From Planctomycetota bacterium (GTDB lineage Bacteria > Planctomycetota > UBA8742 > UBA2392), in the NCBI GenBank assembly GCA_019912315.1, contig JAIOJA010000001.1, forward strand, positions 1 through 64,000: 64,000 nt of DNA, given 5' to 3'. Both the position numbers and the translations under genes were made by a program. Each line of letters opens with the position of its first letter. Within the stretch, counting starts at the first letter, position 1. Shown one piece after another: positions 1 through 8,320 of this stretch. The notes below the pieces were generated by a model. The model did no database searches. It had not been told where the DNA came from and worked only from the letters and a program-made list of their open reading frames with translations.

Positions 1-1
1 G

Positions 2-175
2 ATCAAGGGCGAGGTGAAGGACCGGATCAAGTGGTGGGACACGCCGGAGAACTGGAGCATCTGCTGGCGCAACCGCGGCGCCCTGAACATGAAAATTTTG
101 AAGGAAAGGCTGACGGATGAAGTGTGGGACCCGACCACGCGTTTTGGCGGCACCCGCGCACCGCCCGGAGGGTAG
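2..175 (+). CDS. C-terminal 57 codons of an unidentified protein (5' truncated by window)
   Basis: The only open frame entering from the left edge on the plus strand ends at TAG 173-175. It reads IKGEVKDRIKWWDTPENW at the start and finishes with a Pro/Gly-rich tail (TRAPPGG). It is rich in Trp and basic residues, which is unlike the shadow frames. The start lies outside the window, and I do not recognise the family from this fragment. It is on the strand opposite to the ternary-system operon, so it is convergent with it. Confidence 0.55.
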   Translation: MKGEVKDRIKWWDTPENWSICWRNRGALNMKILKERLTDEVWDPTTRFGGTRAPPGG

Positions 176-431
176 TTGATAGTTGACGGTTGACGGTTGA
201 CCGTTGACCGTTGGTTTGGAGTTTGGAGTTAAAGACCCGCAGTTACTCCCGACTCCGGCCTCCAAACTCCCGACTTGTCCGCGTATTGACGCGTCAGCAG
301 GTGATGGGCGCTCGTCGCGTCGTGGCATGGGGCGGTTATCGCGGAACCCGTCTCCCGACTCGTCGTTAAATCGACGCGTCAACAGCACACAAAACCCCGT
401 CAGGGACTTGGAACTCAGAACCCGGAACTCG
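176..431. repeat. Repeat-rich spacer with heptad-like direct repeats and an inverted repeat
   Basis: This is a non-coding spacer between two convergent genes. It starts with tandem heptad-like copies of GTTGACG/GTTGACC (about 181-212). An inverted repeat follows (GGAGTTTGGA near 221 against TCCAAACTCC near 263). Two copies of GACGCGTCA[AG]CAG lie near 289 and 373. Bases 322-350 resemble 48817-48845. The track ORF at 204-545 runs through these repeats and shows no protein-like features. Confidence 0.6.
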
Positions 432-3110
432 TCACGGTGTGGCCACAAGACAGACCCGGCCGTCCCTTGTCAGCACCATGAGCTCACTGCTCCCGTGATT
501 GTGGAAGCAGGCCACGGCGTCCGGCGCGCCCAGCCTGGTGATTGATGTCTGCTCGAAACCTTCGCCTTCCTTCTTGAACCAGTTGACGTGCGTGCCCGTC
601 ACGCCCGCGACCCGGCCCGGACGCAACAGCGTCGCGCACAAATAATCGCCGCGCGCCGCCACAATGCGCGATTCACAGCGCAACCCGAACGTGCCGGCCT
701 TGAGCGCACTCCAGTAGAGAGACCCGTGTTCATTGCGGCCGGCAAGTTCAATGTTGCCAGGTGACGGCGCGATCAGCGAGCCTTCGGCGCCCGGCAGAAA
801 TCCCATCGCGCGCCAGTGCGTCGCAGCTTCCTGCCACTTTGTTTCGGTGTGTGCGGGGCTGATCGTGCCCAGCCAGTACGCCCGGCGATCGCCTTGCAGC
901 AGCAGCCCCGTGACGCCGCCGTTTCGAATCAGGGCGCCGTGCCATGCGCCCGGGGCGGACAGCGGATACTCGGCGTACGGCTCGAACCCTTCGCCGCGTC
1001 TGATCACAACCGTGTTTCGCCAGTCCTCAAGCAGGGCGATCATGTTGTCACCGGCGCTGAGAAGGCGGACATCCCCGCGCAGGCGCTCGGTGCCCCGTCC
1101 GCGAAAGAACTGGCCGTCCGCACGACGGGCGAAGCACGAGAGTTCGCGGTCTCCTTCATCCGTGTCGGCGGAGACAACCAGCATGTCCGCTTTTGGACTG
1201 ACCGCCAGCCCGACTACCGGGCGCCCGCCCTCGCGGACAAGCCCGGTGCCGCCGGTGGGGGAGAAGCGGTAGATGCGTCCGTCCTGAAACGCGACAAACA
1301 GCTCGCCGGTGTCGTCCGCGAAAACGGCGGCGACCACCACGCCCGTCGCGATCCGCACCGTCGAGACGACATCGGTGTCAGCGGAGGTTGCCTGCTTCGG
1401 GCGCCGCCTTGCTTCATGCCGGACGGCGAATTGCGCGTCGCTGACCAGGGCGTCGGACCACGCCTTGCTGTCGAACGGAATGGTTCGGTTGTTCTGGCGG
1501 CGGCGCAGGTTGTTCGCAATTCCGCACAGGGCGCGGTCGCGAAGCTCGGCCCGGTGCTCGCCCATCGATTCGCGCCGCGCCAGGGTCGCCAGCATGTTGT
1601 AGTAGCGGGCGGCCTGCGCTTCCTGACCGGGGGGCGCGAAGAAGCGGTCGGACTCGTCCGTGAGTTTCAGCAGCTCATCCACGTTGGCGTCGTCCGCGTG
1701 GATCACGGCCATGTGCAGGGCACACGGCAACGCGCCGGGGTGGGGACGCGCGCGCCAGCCCTCGCTCAAGAATGTCAGCGCCTCCGCGCCGGCGCCGGTC
1801 TTGGCCATCATCAATTCGCCGGCGCCCGCGTATTCCCCGCGGGCGGCCAGCAGACGCGCGGCAGCGCGGTACTCCTCCAGCGCCCCTTCATCGTCACCGG
1901 CCCGGCGCAGCAGATCACCGGCGGGCACGTGCTGCCCGATCTTGCGGTACAGGCGCACGGCCTCATCCACGTTGCCCGCGGTCTCCCAGGCGCGCGCGGC
2001 CGACACCGGATCATTCAGCTTCTTCAGGTACAGCACCGCCGCGTCGTGATGCAGCCCGCCCTGCTGCAGCGTGAGCGCCGCGGTGCGGTAGTCGCCCAGC
2101 AGCTTGCCATAGATGTACGCGGCGCGGCGGTGGTCACCGGATTTGCGGGCGTCGTCGGCGGCCTTGCGGTATTCGCCGACAAGCGCGCCGTAGATATCCG
2201 GTTCCGTGAACCACATGCCGGCGCCGCCGGAGCCTCTGCCAATCAGCCCGCCCAGGGAATACATCAGGTTATGGAATGGCAGCAGCGCGCTGCCGGACGG
2301 TCTGGCGCCTCGCGACGCTTCCGCGCCGAGTGGCAACGCGCGGCGCAGGGCTTCGTCGACGCGCCCTTCCTTGAACTTGCGCAGCAGGTCGCGCAGGGCG
2401 GCTTCCTGCTTGCCCATAAGGCCTTCGGTCATCTTCGGGTTGTGGTTCAGCCCTTTGCCTATCAGGTTCCCGCCCGCCTGCTGCATCCCCTTGCTGCCGA
2501 ACATGCCTCCGAGTTTCGCCAGCACCTTGCCTGCGGCGAACTCAGCCTTGCCAAGCATCGACTTGCCCGTGCCGGAAGCGTCGGGCGCGGGCTCCTGTTC
2601 ACCGATGCCATCGCCGCCTTTGTCCAGCAGCTCTTCGGGCACGTCATCAGGCCTGTCCAGAATGAACTCGCGAATCTCGTTGGGCTGCGGGGGCGCCTTG
2701 GGCAGCGGCTTCCAGTCGCGCCGGTGGACCGGGCCTGGTGCAAGTAACTCCGACAGGTTCATCGGCGTTGACAGGTCAAGTGCGTAAAAGCCGTCGGGCA
2801 GGCAGAGCATCGGGCGCAGCCCCCGGGCTTCGTCGGGCAGCAACGCGGGCGAAAGTTCGGCATCGATGGGCACAAACACGCCGTCGAATATTTCCGCCAT
2901 GCGCAGGCCGCCGGCAAGCAGCATTGTCTGCGGCGTGTCCGGGCGGATCAGGCAGCCGCCGCCCGTTCGGTAGACGCGCGGCAGCGGCTCCGGGCCGGTT
3001 TGCGCCAGGGCCTCAAGCACCGCCGCGGAGTCGCCACCGGCAAAGAACCATGCCGCGCATTTCGCGTGGCCGGGCTCGGGCTTTCTGAAAATGCGCAGGG
3101 CGACTTCCAT
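432..3110 (-). CDS. MoxR-vWA-beta-propeller ternary system protein: bpX6-like N-terminus, TPR-like helices, C-terminal beta-propeller
   Basis: 892 aa, last gene of a five-gene minus-strand operon. Seen: an N-terminal globular domain (about 1-130) ending in a DWKPLP segment; a low-complexity Gly/Lys linker; a helical region (about 270-470) with TPR-like repeats such as GDHRRAAYIYGKLLGDYRTA; and a C-terminal region (about 590-892) with beta-blade periodicity typical of a propeller. The layout matches proteins called bpX6-domain components of MoxR-vWA-beta-propeller ternary systems. There is no signal peptide, so it is probably cytosolic. It starts at ATG 3110, sharing one base with the stop of the upstream gene (TGATG), which implies translational coupling. 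Inferred role: scaffold or target-recognition partner of the AAA+ ATPase. No enzymatic motif was found. Confidence 0.8.
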   Translation of the reverse strand: MEVALRIFRKPEPGHAKCAAWFFAGGDSAAVLEALAQTGPEPLPRVYRTGGGCLIRPDTPQTMLLAGGLRMAEIFDGVFVPIDAELSPALLPDEARGLRPMLCLPDGFYALDLSTPMNLSELLAPGPVHRRDWKPLPKAPPQPNEIREFILDRPDDVPEELLDKGGDGIGEQEPAPDASGTGKSMLGKAEFAAGKVLAKLGGMFGSKGMQQAGGNLIGKGLNHNPKMTEGLMGKQEAALRDLLRKFKEGRVDEALRRALPLGAEASRGARPSGSALLPFHNLMYSLGGLIGRGSGGAGMWFTEPDIYGALVGEYRKAADDARKSGDHRRAAYIYGKLLGDYRTAALTLQQGGLHHDAAVLYLKKLNDPVSAARAWETAGNVDEAVRLYRKIGQHVPAGDLLRRAGDDEGALEEYRAAARLLAARGEYAGAGELMMAKTGAGAEALTFLSEGWRARPHPGALPCALHMAVIHADDANVDELLKLTDESDRFFAPPGQEAQAARYYNMLATLARRESMGEHRAELRDRALCGIANNLRRRQNNRTIPFDSKAWSDALVSDAQFAVRHEARRRPKQATSADTDVVSTVRIATGVVVAAVFADDTGELFVAFQDGRIYRFSPTGGTGLVREGGRPVVGLAVSPKADMLVVSADTDEGDRELSCFARRADGQFFRGRGTERLRGDVRLLSAGDNMIALLEDWRNTVVIRRGEGFEPYAEYPLSAPGAWHGALIRNGGVTGLLLQGDRRAYWLGTISPAHTETKWQEAATHWRAMGFLPGAEGSLIAPSPGNIELAGRNEHGSLYWSALKAGTFGLRCESRIVAARGDYLCATLLRPGRVAGVTGTHVNWFKKEGEGFEQTSITRLGAPDAVACFHNHGSSELMVLTRDGRVCLVATP

Positions 3111-5857
3111 CAGCGCCTCCGCCCGACGGTGGCCAGCTTGAGAGCCTGCCCGACCCGGCCCAGCGCATCCGGCGATGTCGGGCCGCCGGTGATGCTTGCG
3201 GGTCCGTAGCGCGTGCCGTCCGGGAGGCTTGCCGCGACGGTGCCCCGGAACACATAGAACATCGCGACCAGGTTTTCCGCCGCGTCGAAGATCGCGACCT
3301 GGCCGTGCTTGTCCGAAACAAACAGCAACCCGCCCGGTGAGTAGGCGTAACGCTGGAAGCGGGCGGGATCATACTTGCAGGGCGACACCTGCCCCGGTCG
3401 CAGATGAACCTTGCGCGGGTTCAGCGCGGAGGCCTCGCGCTTGCGCCGGATGAAATCTTCAATCGCGTGGCGTCCCTGAAGAAACGCCACTTCAAGGCGC
3501 TCGCGATCCCAGCGAACAAGGTGCGTGAACTTGCCGCCGTACACCGTGAACCAGCTGTCGCCCGTCTCTACCTCGACCAGTGAGTGGCTGCGCCCGGCGC
3601 TGACTGTCAGCAGGCGCTCTGCCGTGTCACCAAGTTCAAAGCACACCGCGCCGGCTGTCTTGTTTCGAAAAGCCACCCGCGCGCCGTCGGCGCTGACGGC
3701 CAGTCCGCGCACGCCGGCCTGCGCGTTGTACTCTCCCAGAAAGCGCCACTCGGGGCCGCGATAGATCAGCACGCGTTCGTGGCGTTCTCGCTCCGTGCGC
3801 ATCAACAGCGTGCCGCCGGCGTGAACGGCTTCGATGACGCGTGCGTCCTTCAACAGCGCGCCGCCGTCAGCGCGCGGCACCCAGGATTTCCACAACCCGG
3901 TTTCAGTCAGCAGTCCGATTCGTCCTTCCTTGGGCACGTGCGCGAGCACGCTGCAGACGCCCGCGCCCCGCAGGCGTTGCAGGTCTGCCGGCGGCTGGTG
4001 TACAACTTCGACAGACGGCGGCAGCGGTCGCCCGGCGGCTTGCAGAGCGGCCTTGGCGGCCTCATCAACGCGACGTCCGCGCGCGGGCGGTGGCGCAACC
4101 TCGCCCGTGTCCAGGTCGAGCGCCAGCACTTCGTGGCCGCCTTTGCCGTCCGGTGTCGTCACGCAGACGCAGTGGCAGTCGTCGAGATAGCTGAGCGCCG
4201 GCGAGTCGGGGAACAGCGTGACGTCGGACCGGATCGTGTGGATCACCGCCCGCCGTGCGGCCAGGTCGTAGTGGGCCACCAGCAGCGCGTGATTGTCGCG
4301 ATAGCAACAGGCGAGTCCGCCGCGCACGCCGGCGATAGCGACGGGCTCGCCGGCCAGGCGCCCGCTTCGCAGGGGGCGAGGCAGGATTTCGCCGTAGTCG
4401 GCGGCGGGCTCCCACAGATGCAGCAGCCCGCCCTCAGACACCGCGAACAGGTAGCGACCTTGCGGATCAAGCGCCAGGTGCCGGATGGCGCTGACGACAC
4501 CGAACCGGAACGGGTAGGCGATTGGTTCAACCTCGCCGGTCCATGGCGACCGGCGCGAGGACTCCGTGACGGGCGGCCGAGGGCTGTCAGGCTGCAACAA
4601 CTGAAAGCTGCGCACGGGCACCTGTTGCCCATGCCGGAGTTGACACAGCTCGGCGTATCCCAGCTCATCTACGGTCAAAGCGAACAGCCGGACGTTGGGG
4701 GTGAGCCTGCGTGCGGCCGCGCGCACGTCTTGCTCGTGCAGGTTGCGAGGGTGGGTCAGCAGCACGACGTCGCGAAACTCGTAGCCCGGCTCGTCGAGGA
4801 CGCGCTCGAGTGCCAGGCCGGGGTTCGGGGTCAGGTCGCTGACTTCAAGCAAGGCGGGTCTGCCATCGGCGACTGGGGCGCCGCCGTTGCCGGTGGTCGC
4901 GTAGCGCAGCATTCGCCCGTGCTGTTCCGCGCGCCGCCCGAATGCGATTGCCGCGGCGGTCAGTGCCAGTCGCACTTCGCCCCAGGTTCGGACTCCCTGG
5001 TCACACAGGACGATCATGTCGTCACGCACGCGGGACTGGGGTTCTTCCCGCTGCCAGTACAGAAGCTCGTTTTCAGCGTAGCGGCGCAGGAACTCCGGCT
5101 CATCGACGGCGAATTCGCCGGGCAGGATCTGGTCCGGGTGTCCGCGGTTCGTGACGCTGCTGTAGCCGCCCACGGGCAACTCGCTGTACATCACGTGGCG
5201 CGGCGGAAGCGTCAGGGCGCTGATCATCTGGTCAATGAACGGCGCGACTCCGGCCAGTCGCTTGCGTTTCAGCGCGTCCACAAACGCGTCACCTGGCGCC
5301 CGTGGTGACGGTGGCGGCAGATCGGGCGGCGGGCTTTCCTGATTTGGCAGGGGCCCGCGCCCGTGGCGCAGCCAGTGCGCGAGGTCCGCGTCCGTCAAGG
5401 CCTCCAGCGCCGCGTCCAGGTGGGCGCTGAAACGGTCCGGCTCCAGGGGCGGAGAGACGGGGCCACGGGGCAGGAATTGCAGCTCGCCGAGCGGCGTCTG
5501 GCGGCGCAGCAGGGCGCACAGTTTGCGCACGTCGATGCGCCCGGGCACGCGAGGCAGAGTCGCCGTCAGGCTTGCAAACAGCGCGCCCGCGTTGCGAATA
5601 CTGTTCGCGCCGGTGTTCCAGATTCTGTGCAGGCGACCGTCGCCGCGCGTCAGGCGCCGTACGAAATGCAGCACAAAGGCGAAGTGTACCGGGCCGTCGC
5701 GGGCGCCCGCGTCTTCCATGAACTGGGCAAGCGCGGGCGTGAGTACGACGGTATTGCCGTCGGCGTCAACGATCGCGTCGAAGGTGGGGGACCAGTCAAG
5801 GCCGCCAAGCGACTGGGCGTAGCGGTTCGGGACGATCAGGTATTCCAGCTCGCTCAT
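3110..5857 (-). CDS. Ternary-system vWA + beta-propeller protein
   Basis: 915 aa from the ATG at 5857. The track extends this to 6043, but MSELEYLIVP overlaps the upstream stop as ATGA, which decides the start. Residues about 1-270 form an N-terminal domain with the system-typical stretch GGYSSVTNRG followed by FLRRYAENELLYW. Residues about 278-420 are vWA-like, with a divergent MIDAS (DDMIVLCDQGVRTWG, lacking the usual DxSxS). Residues about 440-915 show repeated propeller blades (for example HLALDPQGRYLFAVSEGG). Known of the family: the vWA subunit partners a MoxR ATPase. The MIDAS loss suggests binding without canonical metal coordination (inference). It lies between the bpX-like gene upstream and the bpX6-like gene downstream. 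Confidence 0.85.
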   Translation of the reverse strand: MSELEYLIVPNRYAQSLGGLDWSPTFDAIVDADGNTVVLTPALAQFMEDAGARDGPVHFAFVLHFVRRLTRGDGRLHRIWNTGANSIRNAGALFASLTATLPRVPGRIDVRKLCALLRRQTPLGELQFLPRGPVSPPLEPDRFSAHLDAALEALTDADLAHWLRHGRGPLPNQESPPPDLPPPSPRAPGDAFVDALKRKRLAGVAPFIDQMISALTLPPRHVMYSELPVGGYSSVTNRGHPDQILPGEFAVDEPEFLRRYAENELLYWQREEPQSRVRDDMIVLCDQGVRTWGEVRLALTAAAIAFGRRAEQHGRMLRYATTGNGGAPVADGRPALLEVSDLTPNPGLALERVLDEPGYEFRDVVLLTHPRNLHEQDVRAAARRLTPNVRLFALTVDELGYAELCQLRHGQQVPVRSFQLLQPDSPRPPVTESSRRSPWTGEVEPIAYPFRFGVVSAIRHLALDPQGRYLFAVSEGGLLHLWEPAADYGEILPRPLRSGRLAGEPVAIAGVRGGLACCYRDNHALLVAHYDLAARRAVIHTIRSDVTLFPDSPALSYLDDCHCVCVTTPDGKGGHEVLALDLDTGEVAPPPARGRRVDEAAKAALQAAGRPLPPSVEVVHQPPADLQRLRGAGVCSVLAHVPKEGRIGLLTETGLWKSWVPRADGGALLKDARVIEAVHAGGTLLMRTERERHERVLIYRGPEWRFLGEYNAQAGVRGLAVSADGARVAFRNKTAGAVCFELGDTAERLLTVSAGRSHSLVEVETGDSWFTVYGGKFTHLVRWDRERLEVAFLQGRHAIEDFIRRKREASALNPRKVHLRPGQVSPCKYDPARFQRYAYSPGGLLFVSDKHGQVAIFDAAENLVAMFYVFRGTVAASLPDGTRYGPASITGGPTSPDALGRVGQALKLATVGRRR

Positions 5858-6564
5858 GTCGCCCCCAGTCGGACCGACGCGCGGGTCAGGCGGCTGAAAG
5901 CGTCGCGGGGAATAATGTCGATGCCGGCGTGGCGCATCAGGGCGAGTTCGTTGTGGTCGGCGCCAAGTGCTTCCAGCAGCGCGCTCTCCGGCAGGTCGGG
6001 GTCGGGGGTCCATCCAAGAGGGCACAGCAGGTGCTCGCCCCACAGGCGTTCCCCATCCAGCGGCGGCAGTCGTTGACCTGTCAACATCACAGTTTCGCCA
6101 CAGCGCGCGGCGTCAAGTGAGTTGAGATCCCGCGAAGCCGCGAGCTCGATCCACGTGGACAGCGTGGCCAGGCGACACAGCAGCGCTGTCGCGGGGCGCG
6201 CCACAGTTGAGCGCTTCAGTGCAAGCACAAGCCGCGGCGCGGGCTCTGCTCTCTCGGGGACGGTCTGTTGCGGTTTCGGGACCAGCGCCGAGGCAAGTGG
6301 CACAAAGCCGTCGTCGGGGACATCGAATACCGGCAGGGTGCGTCCACACAGGCGCCAGTGCTTATCCGCGCGCTCAAAGAACCGCGCGCCCTGTACCGGT
6401 AGCAGTACGCGCGGGACTTCGAAGCCCGCTTCGTCCCAGCGCACCCACAGAAACCGGGCGTCCGCGCGAACCTGCACCGACGGGTGCGCGCGCAGGCGGC
6501 CAAGTAGGCTCAGCGCGTCGACGGGTATGCGGGCCAGGCATGTGTTGGTGAGTATTCCCGGCAT
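5854..6564 (-). CDS. Ternary-system small bpX-like partner protein
   Basis: 236 aa. The ATG at 6564 lies 2 bp after the MoxR stop; the longer track ORF (to 6639) would run into the ATPase gene and is not needed. It has no transmembrane segment or signal peptide. The sequence is a mixed alpha/beta soluble protein with ARFLWVRWDEAGFEVPRVLL near the N-terminus and a Leu-rich centre. I cannot assign a numbered bpX family with confidence. The call rests on position between the RavA-like ATPase and the vWA/propeller gene and on ATGA coupling to the latter. Proteins in this slot of ternary systems are usually variable bpX domains thought to adapt the ATPase to a target. Confidence 0.6.
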   Translation of the reverse strand: MPGILTNTCLARIPVDALSLLGRLRAHPSVQVRADARFLWVRWDEAGFEVPRVLLPVQGARFFERADKHWRLCGRTLPVFDVPDDGFVPLASALVPKPQQTVPERAEPAPRLVLALKRSTVARPATALLCRLATLSTWIELAASRDLNSLDAARCGETVMLTGQRLPPLDGERLWGEHLLCPLGWTPDPDLPESALLEALGADHNELALMRHAGIDIIPRDAFSRLTRASVRLGAT

Positions 6565-6566
6565 GG

Positions 6567-7691
6567 TTAACCAAGCTTCGAATGCAGGTCTCTGGCACGT
6601 TCCAGCAGGTGCTCGCGGGCGCGGCCGTCCTCGATCCATGCGCAGCGATCGCCCAGGCCGGCCAGACGTTCGCGGGCGCGTGCGATTCCGCTCAGGGTCA
6701 GGTTGCCGCCCTTGAGTTCGGCGCTGACGGCGTCCAGCTCCCGCGCGATGTCTTCGGGCTCGACACGGGATTCGGCACGCGCCAGGGGGTGCGACTGCTC
6801 GCCCTGGTGGTGCTCGAGGATGCCGTTCACCAGCGCGCGAAGGGGCGCGATCTGTTCCTCACGGTCCCACACGTAGCGCAGCACCCACAAGTCGCCGGGT
6901 TGCGCTCGGTCGCGTCCGCACAGGATGGCACTCGCGGCGAGCAGCTTCTGCACCTTGACGGCGCGGCGGTCGCTGAAATCAATGCCCAGGTCGCGCACTT
7001 TGAACACCGCGTCCATGTATGCTTCGCGAATGCTTGACAAGTCAATACTCCAGAGACGCGCGGCCAGTCGGCGCAGTTCTTCAGAGGTAACCGCGTGGGT
7101 CTGCTCGACAGGTTGTTCGAGGTCCCAGCCCGCGCGCAACAGCGCGCTCATGTTTTCGCGCGGCAGGTTGTCGACGTGGCAGCGCAGCAGGAAGCGGTCA
7201 AAGAGCGCGCGCAGGGCGTCGTCCTCGGGCAGGCTGTTGCTTGCGCTGAACAGCGACAGCAGCGGCAGTTTATGCAGCTCCGCGCCGCGCCTGTAAGTTC
7301 GCTCGTTCAGCACGGTCAGCAGGTTGTTCAGGATCGCGCTGTTCGCGTTGAATATCTCGTCCAGAAACACGAACTCCGCGCGCGGCAACATGCCGTCGGT
7401 GATGGTGGCAACAACACCCTCGCGCAATCTGGCGATGTCCACGGGGCCGAAAATCTCGTTGGGCTCGCTGAAGCGTGTGAGCATGTACTCGAAGTAGGGC
7501 GCTTCCACGTCCCCCGAGAAATGGCGTATCAGGGCGGACTTGGCCGTGCCGGGCGGGCCGTACAGGAACAGGTGCTCGCCGGCCACGACGGCCAGTGCGA
7601 TCAGCTCAATGACCTCGTCACGATCGACGAAGCGCTGCTTCAGCTTCTCGACCACATCCCGGCGCAGGCGTTGCGCGATTTCGTCCGTCAA
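6567..7691 (-). CDS. MoxR-family (RavA-like) AAA+ ATPase of the ternary system
   Basis: About 374 aa if translation starts at TTG 7691, which overlaps the upstream stop as TTGA and is preceded by GAGG. The track start at 8003 lies deep inside the upstream gene and adds about 100 unlikely residues. Seen: Walker A GPPGTAKS (about 45-52), the RavA-type motif EPNEIFGP (about 76-83), Walker B FVFLDE (about 107-112), DEIFNANSAILNNLLT, sensor 1 SASNSLPED and an arginine-finger-like DRFLLR. The C-terminal lid is helical. Known of the family: MoxR/RavA ATPases act as ATP-driven chaperones with vWA proteins. Here it is presumably the motor of the five-gene system. Confidence 0.93.
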   Translation of the reverse strand: MTDEIAQRLRRDVVEKLKQRFVDRDEVIELIALAVVAGEHLFLYGPPGTAKSALIRHFSGDVEAPYFEYMLTRFSEPNEIFGPVDIARLREGVVATITDGMLPRAEFVFLDEIFNANSAILNNLLTVLNERTYRRGAELHKLPLLSLFSASNSLPEDDALRALFDRFLLRCHVDNLPRENMSALLRAGWDLEQPVEQTHAVTSEELRRLAARLWSIDLSSIREAYMDAVFKVRDLGIDFSDRRAVKVQKLLAASAILCGRDRAQPGDLWVLRYVWDREEQIAPLRALVNGILEHHQGEQSHPLARAESRVEPEDIARELDAVSAELKGGNLTLSGIARARERLAGLGDRCAWIEDGRAREHLLERARDLHSKLG

Positions 7692-8266
7692 CTGGACCTC
7701 ACAAGTTCGATGTACTCGTTGGCGCGCCCCTGCGGGCACCAGCCCGGCTTCGGGTGGCGGGCGTATCTCTCCGCGTACAGCAGCATCAGGCCCTCGTGAT
7801 CTCCGAAGTTGAGTCCGACTGGCGCCTCGTCGATGTCGCAGAGAACGCCGCTCAAGGGCAAACGCCGGAGCGTTGCTTCCAGACATCGCACCAGCGCGTC
7901 GCCCGGGTTCAGGGCTTTGGCGCGCCTGTGTACGCGCGCGGCGTAGCGCATGGTCAAGTCGGCCGAGTAGTGGTCGCCCGGGCTGGACGCCACGCCCTGC
8001 CACGCGATCTGCCGCTGAACCTGGTCGTCATCCTCGTCGTGATTGAGCATGAACCAGCAACTCTGGCGGAGCACTTCCGCTGCCTTGAGAGCCGTTTCCG
8101 GCTGCATGGGCGGCGGGCGTCCCGGCAGGTCAAGCAAGTAGCGTTTGTAGCCCGATTCCAGCGCGCGCAAGGCTTCCGTATCGTGCGCGTTGGCAACGAC
8201 GGGCGCCTTGCGAAAAACCACTTCGCCGCGTGTAAACAGAACATGCAGGAACCGAGCCAGACTCAT
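7688..8266 (-). CDS. Ternary-system first gene, bpX4-like small protein
   Basis: 192 aa, first gene of the operon, ending in the TTGA overlap with the ATPase. It opens MSLARFLHVLFTRGEVVF, followed by two helical segments (ETALKAAEVLRQSCWFML and DLTMRYAARVHRRAKALNP) and a C-terminal part with GDHEGLMLLYAERYARHPKP. There is no transmembrane segment. The N-terminal FLxxLFxxGxVxF pattern and the position directly before the MoxR gene fit the bpX family usually encoded there (bpX4 by my recollection, number not certain). Its function is unknown beyond membership of the complex. Confidence 0.65.
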   Translation of the reverse strand: MSLARFLHVLFTRGEVVFRKAPVVANAHDTEALRALESGYKRYLLDLPGRPPPMQPETALKAAEVLRQSCWFMLNHDEDDDQVQRQIAWQGVASSPGDHYSADLTMRYAARVHRRAKALNPGDALVRCLEATLRRLPLSGVLCDIDEAPVGLNFGDHEGLMLLYAERYARHPKPGWCPQGRANEYIELVRSS

Positions 8267-8320
8267 CGGCGGTATTGTAGCGGAAGCGGGGCAAACCAGA
8301 ACAGGCGCCTGTTGTTACGT

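Noticed and set aside
816-2747. Plus-strand ORF of 643 aa (and 3584-5308, 574 aa) opposite the ternary-system genes
   Set aside because: Composition and lack of motifs mark them as antisense shadows of GC-rich genes; the minus-strand frames carry the clear domains.
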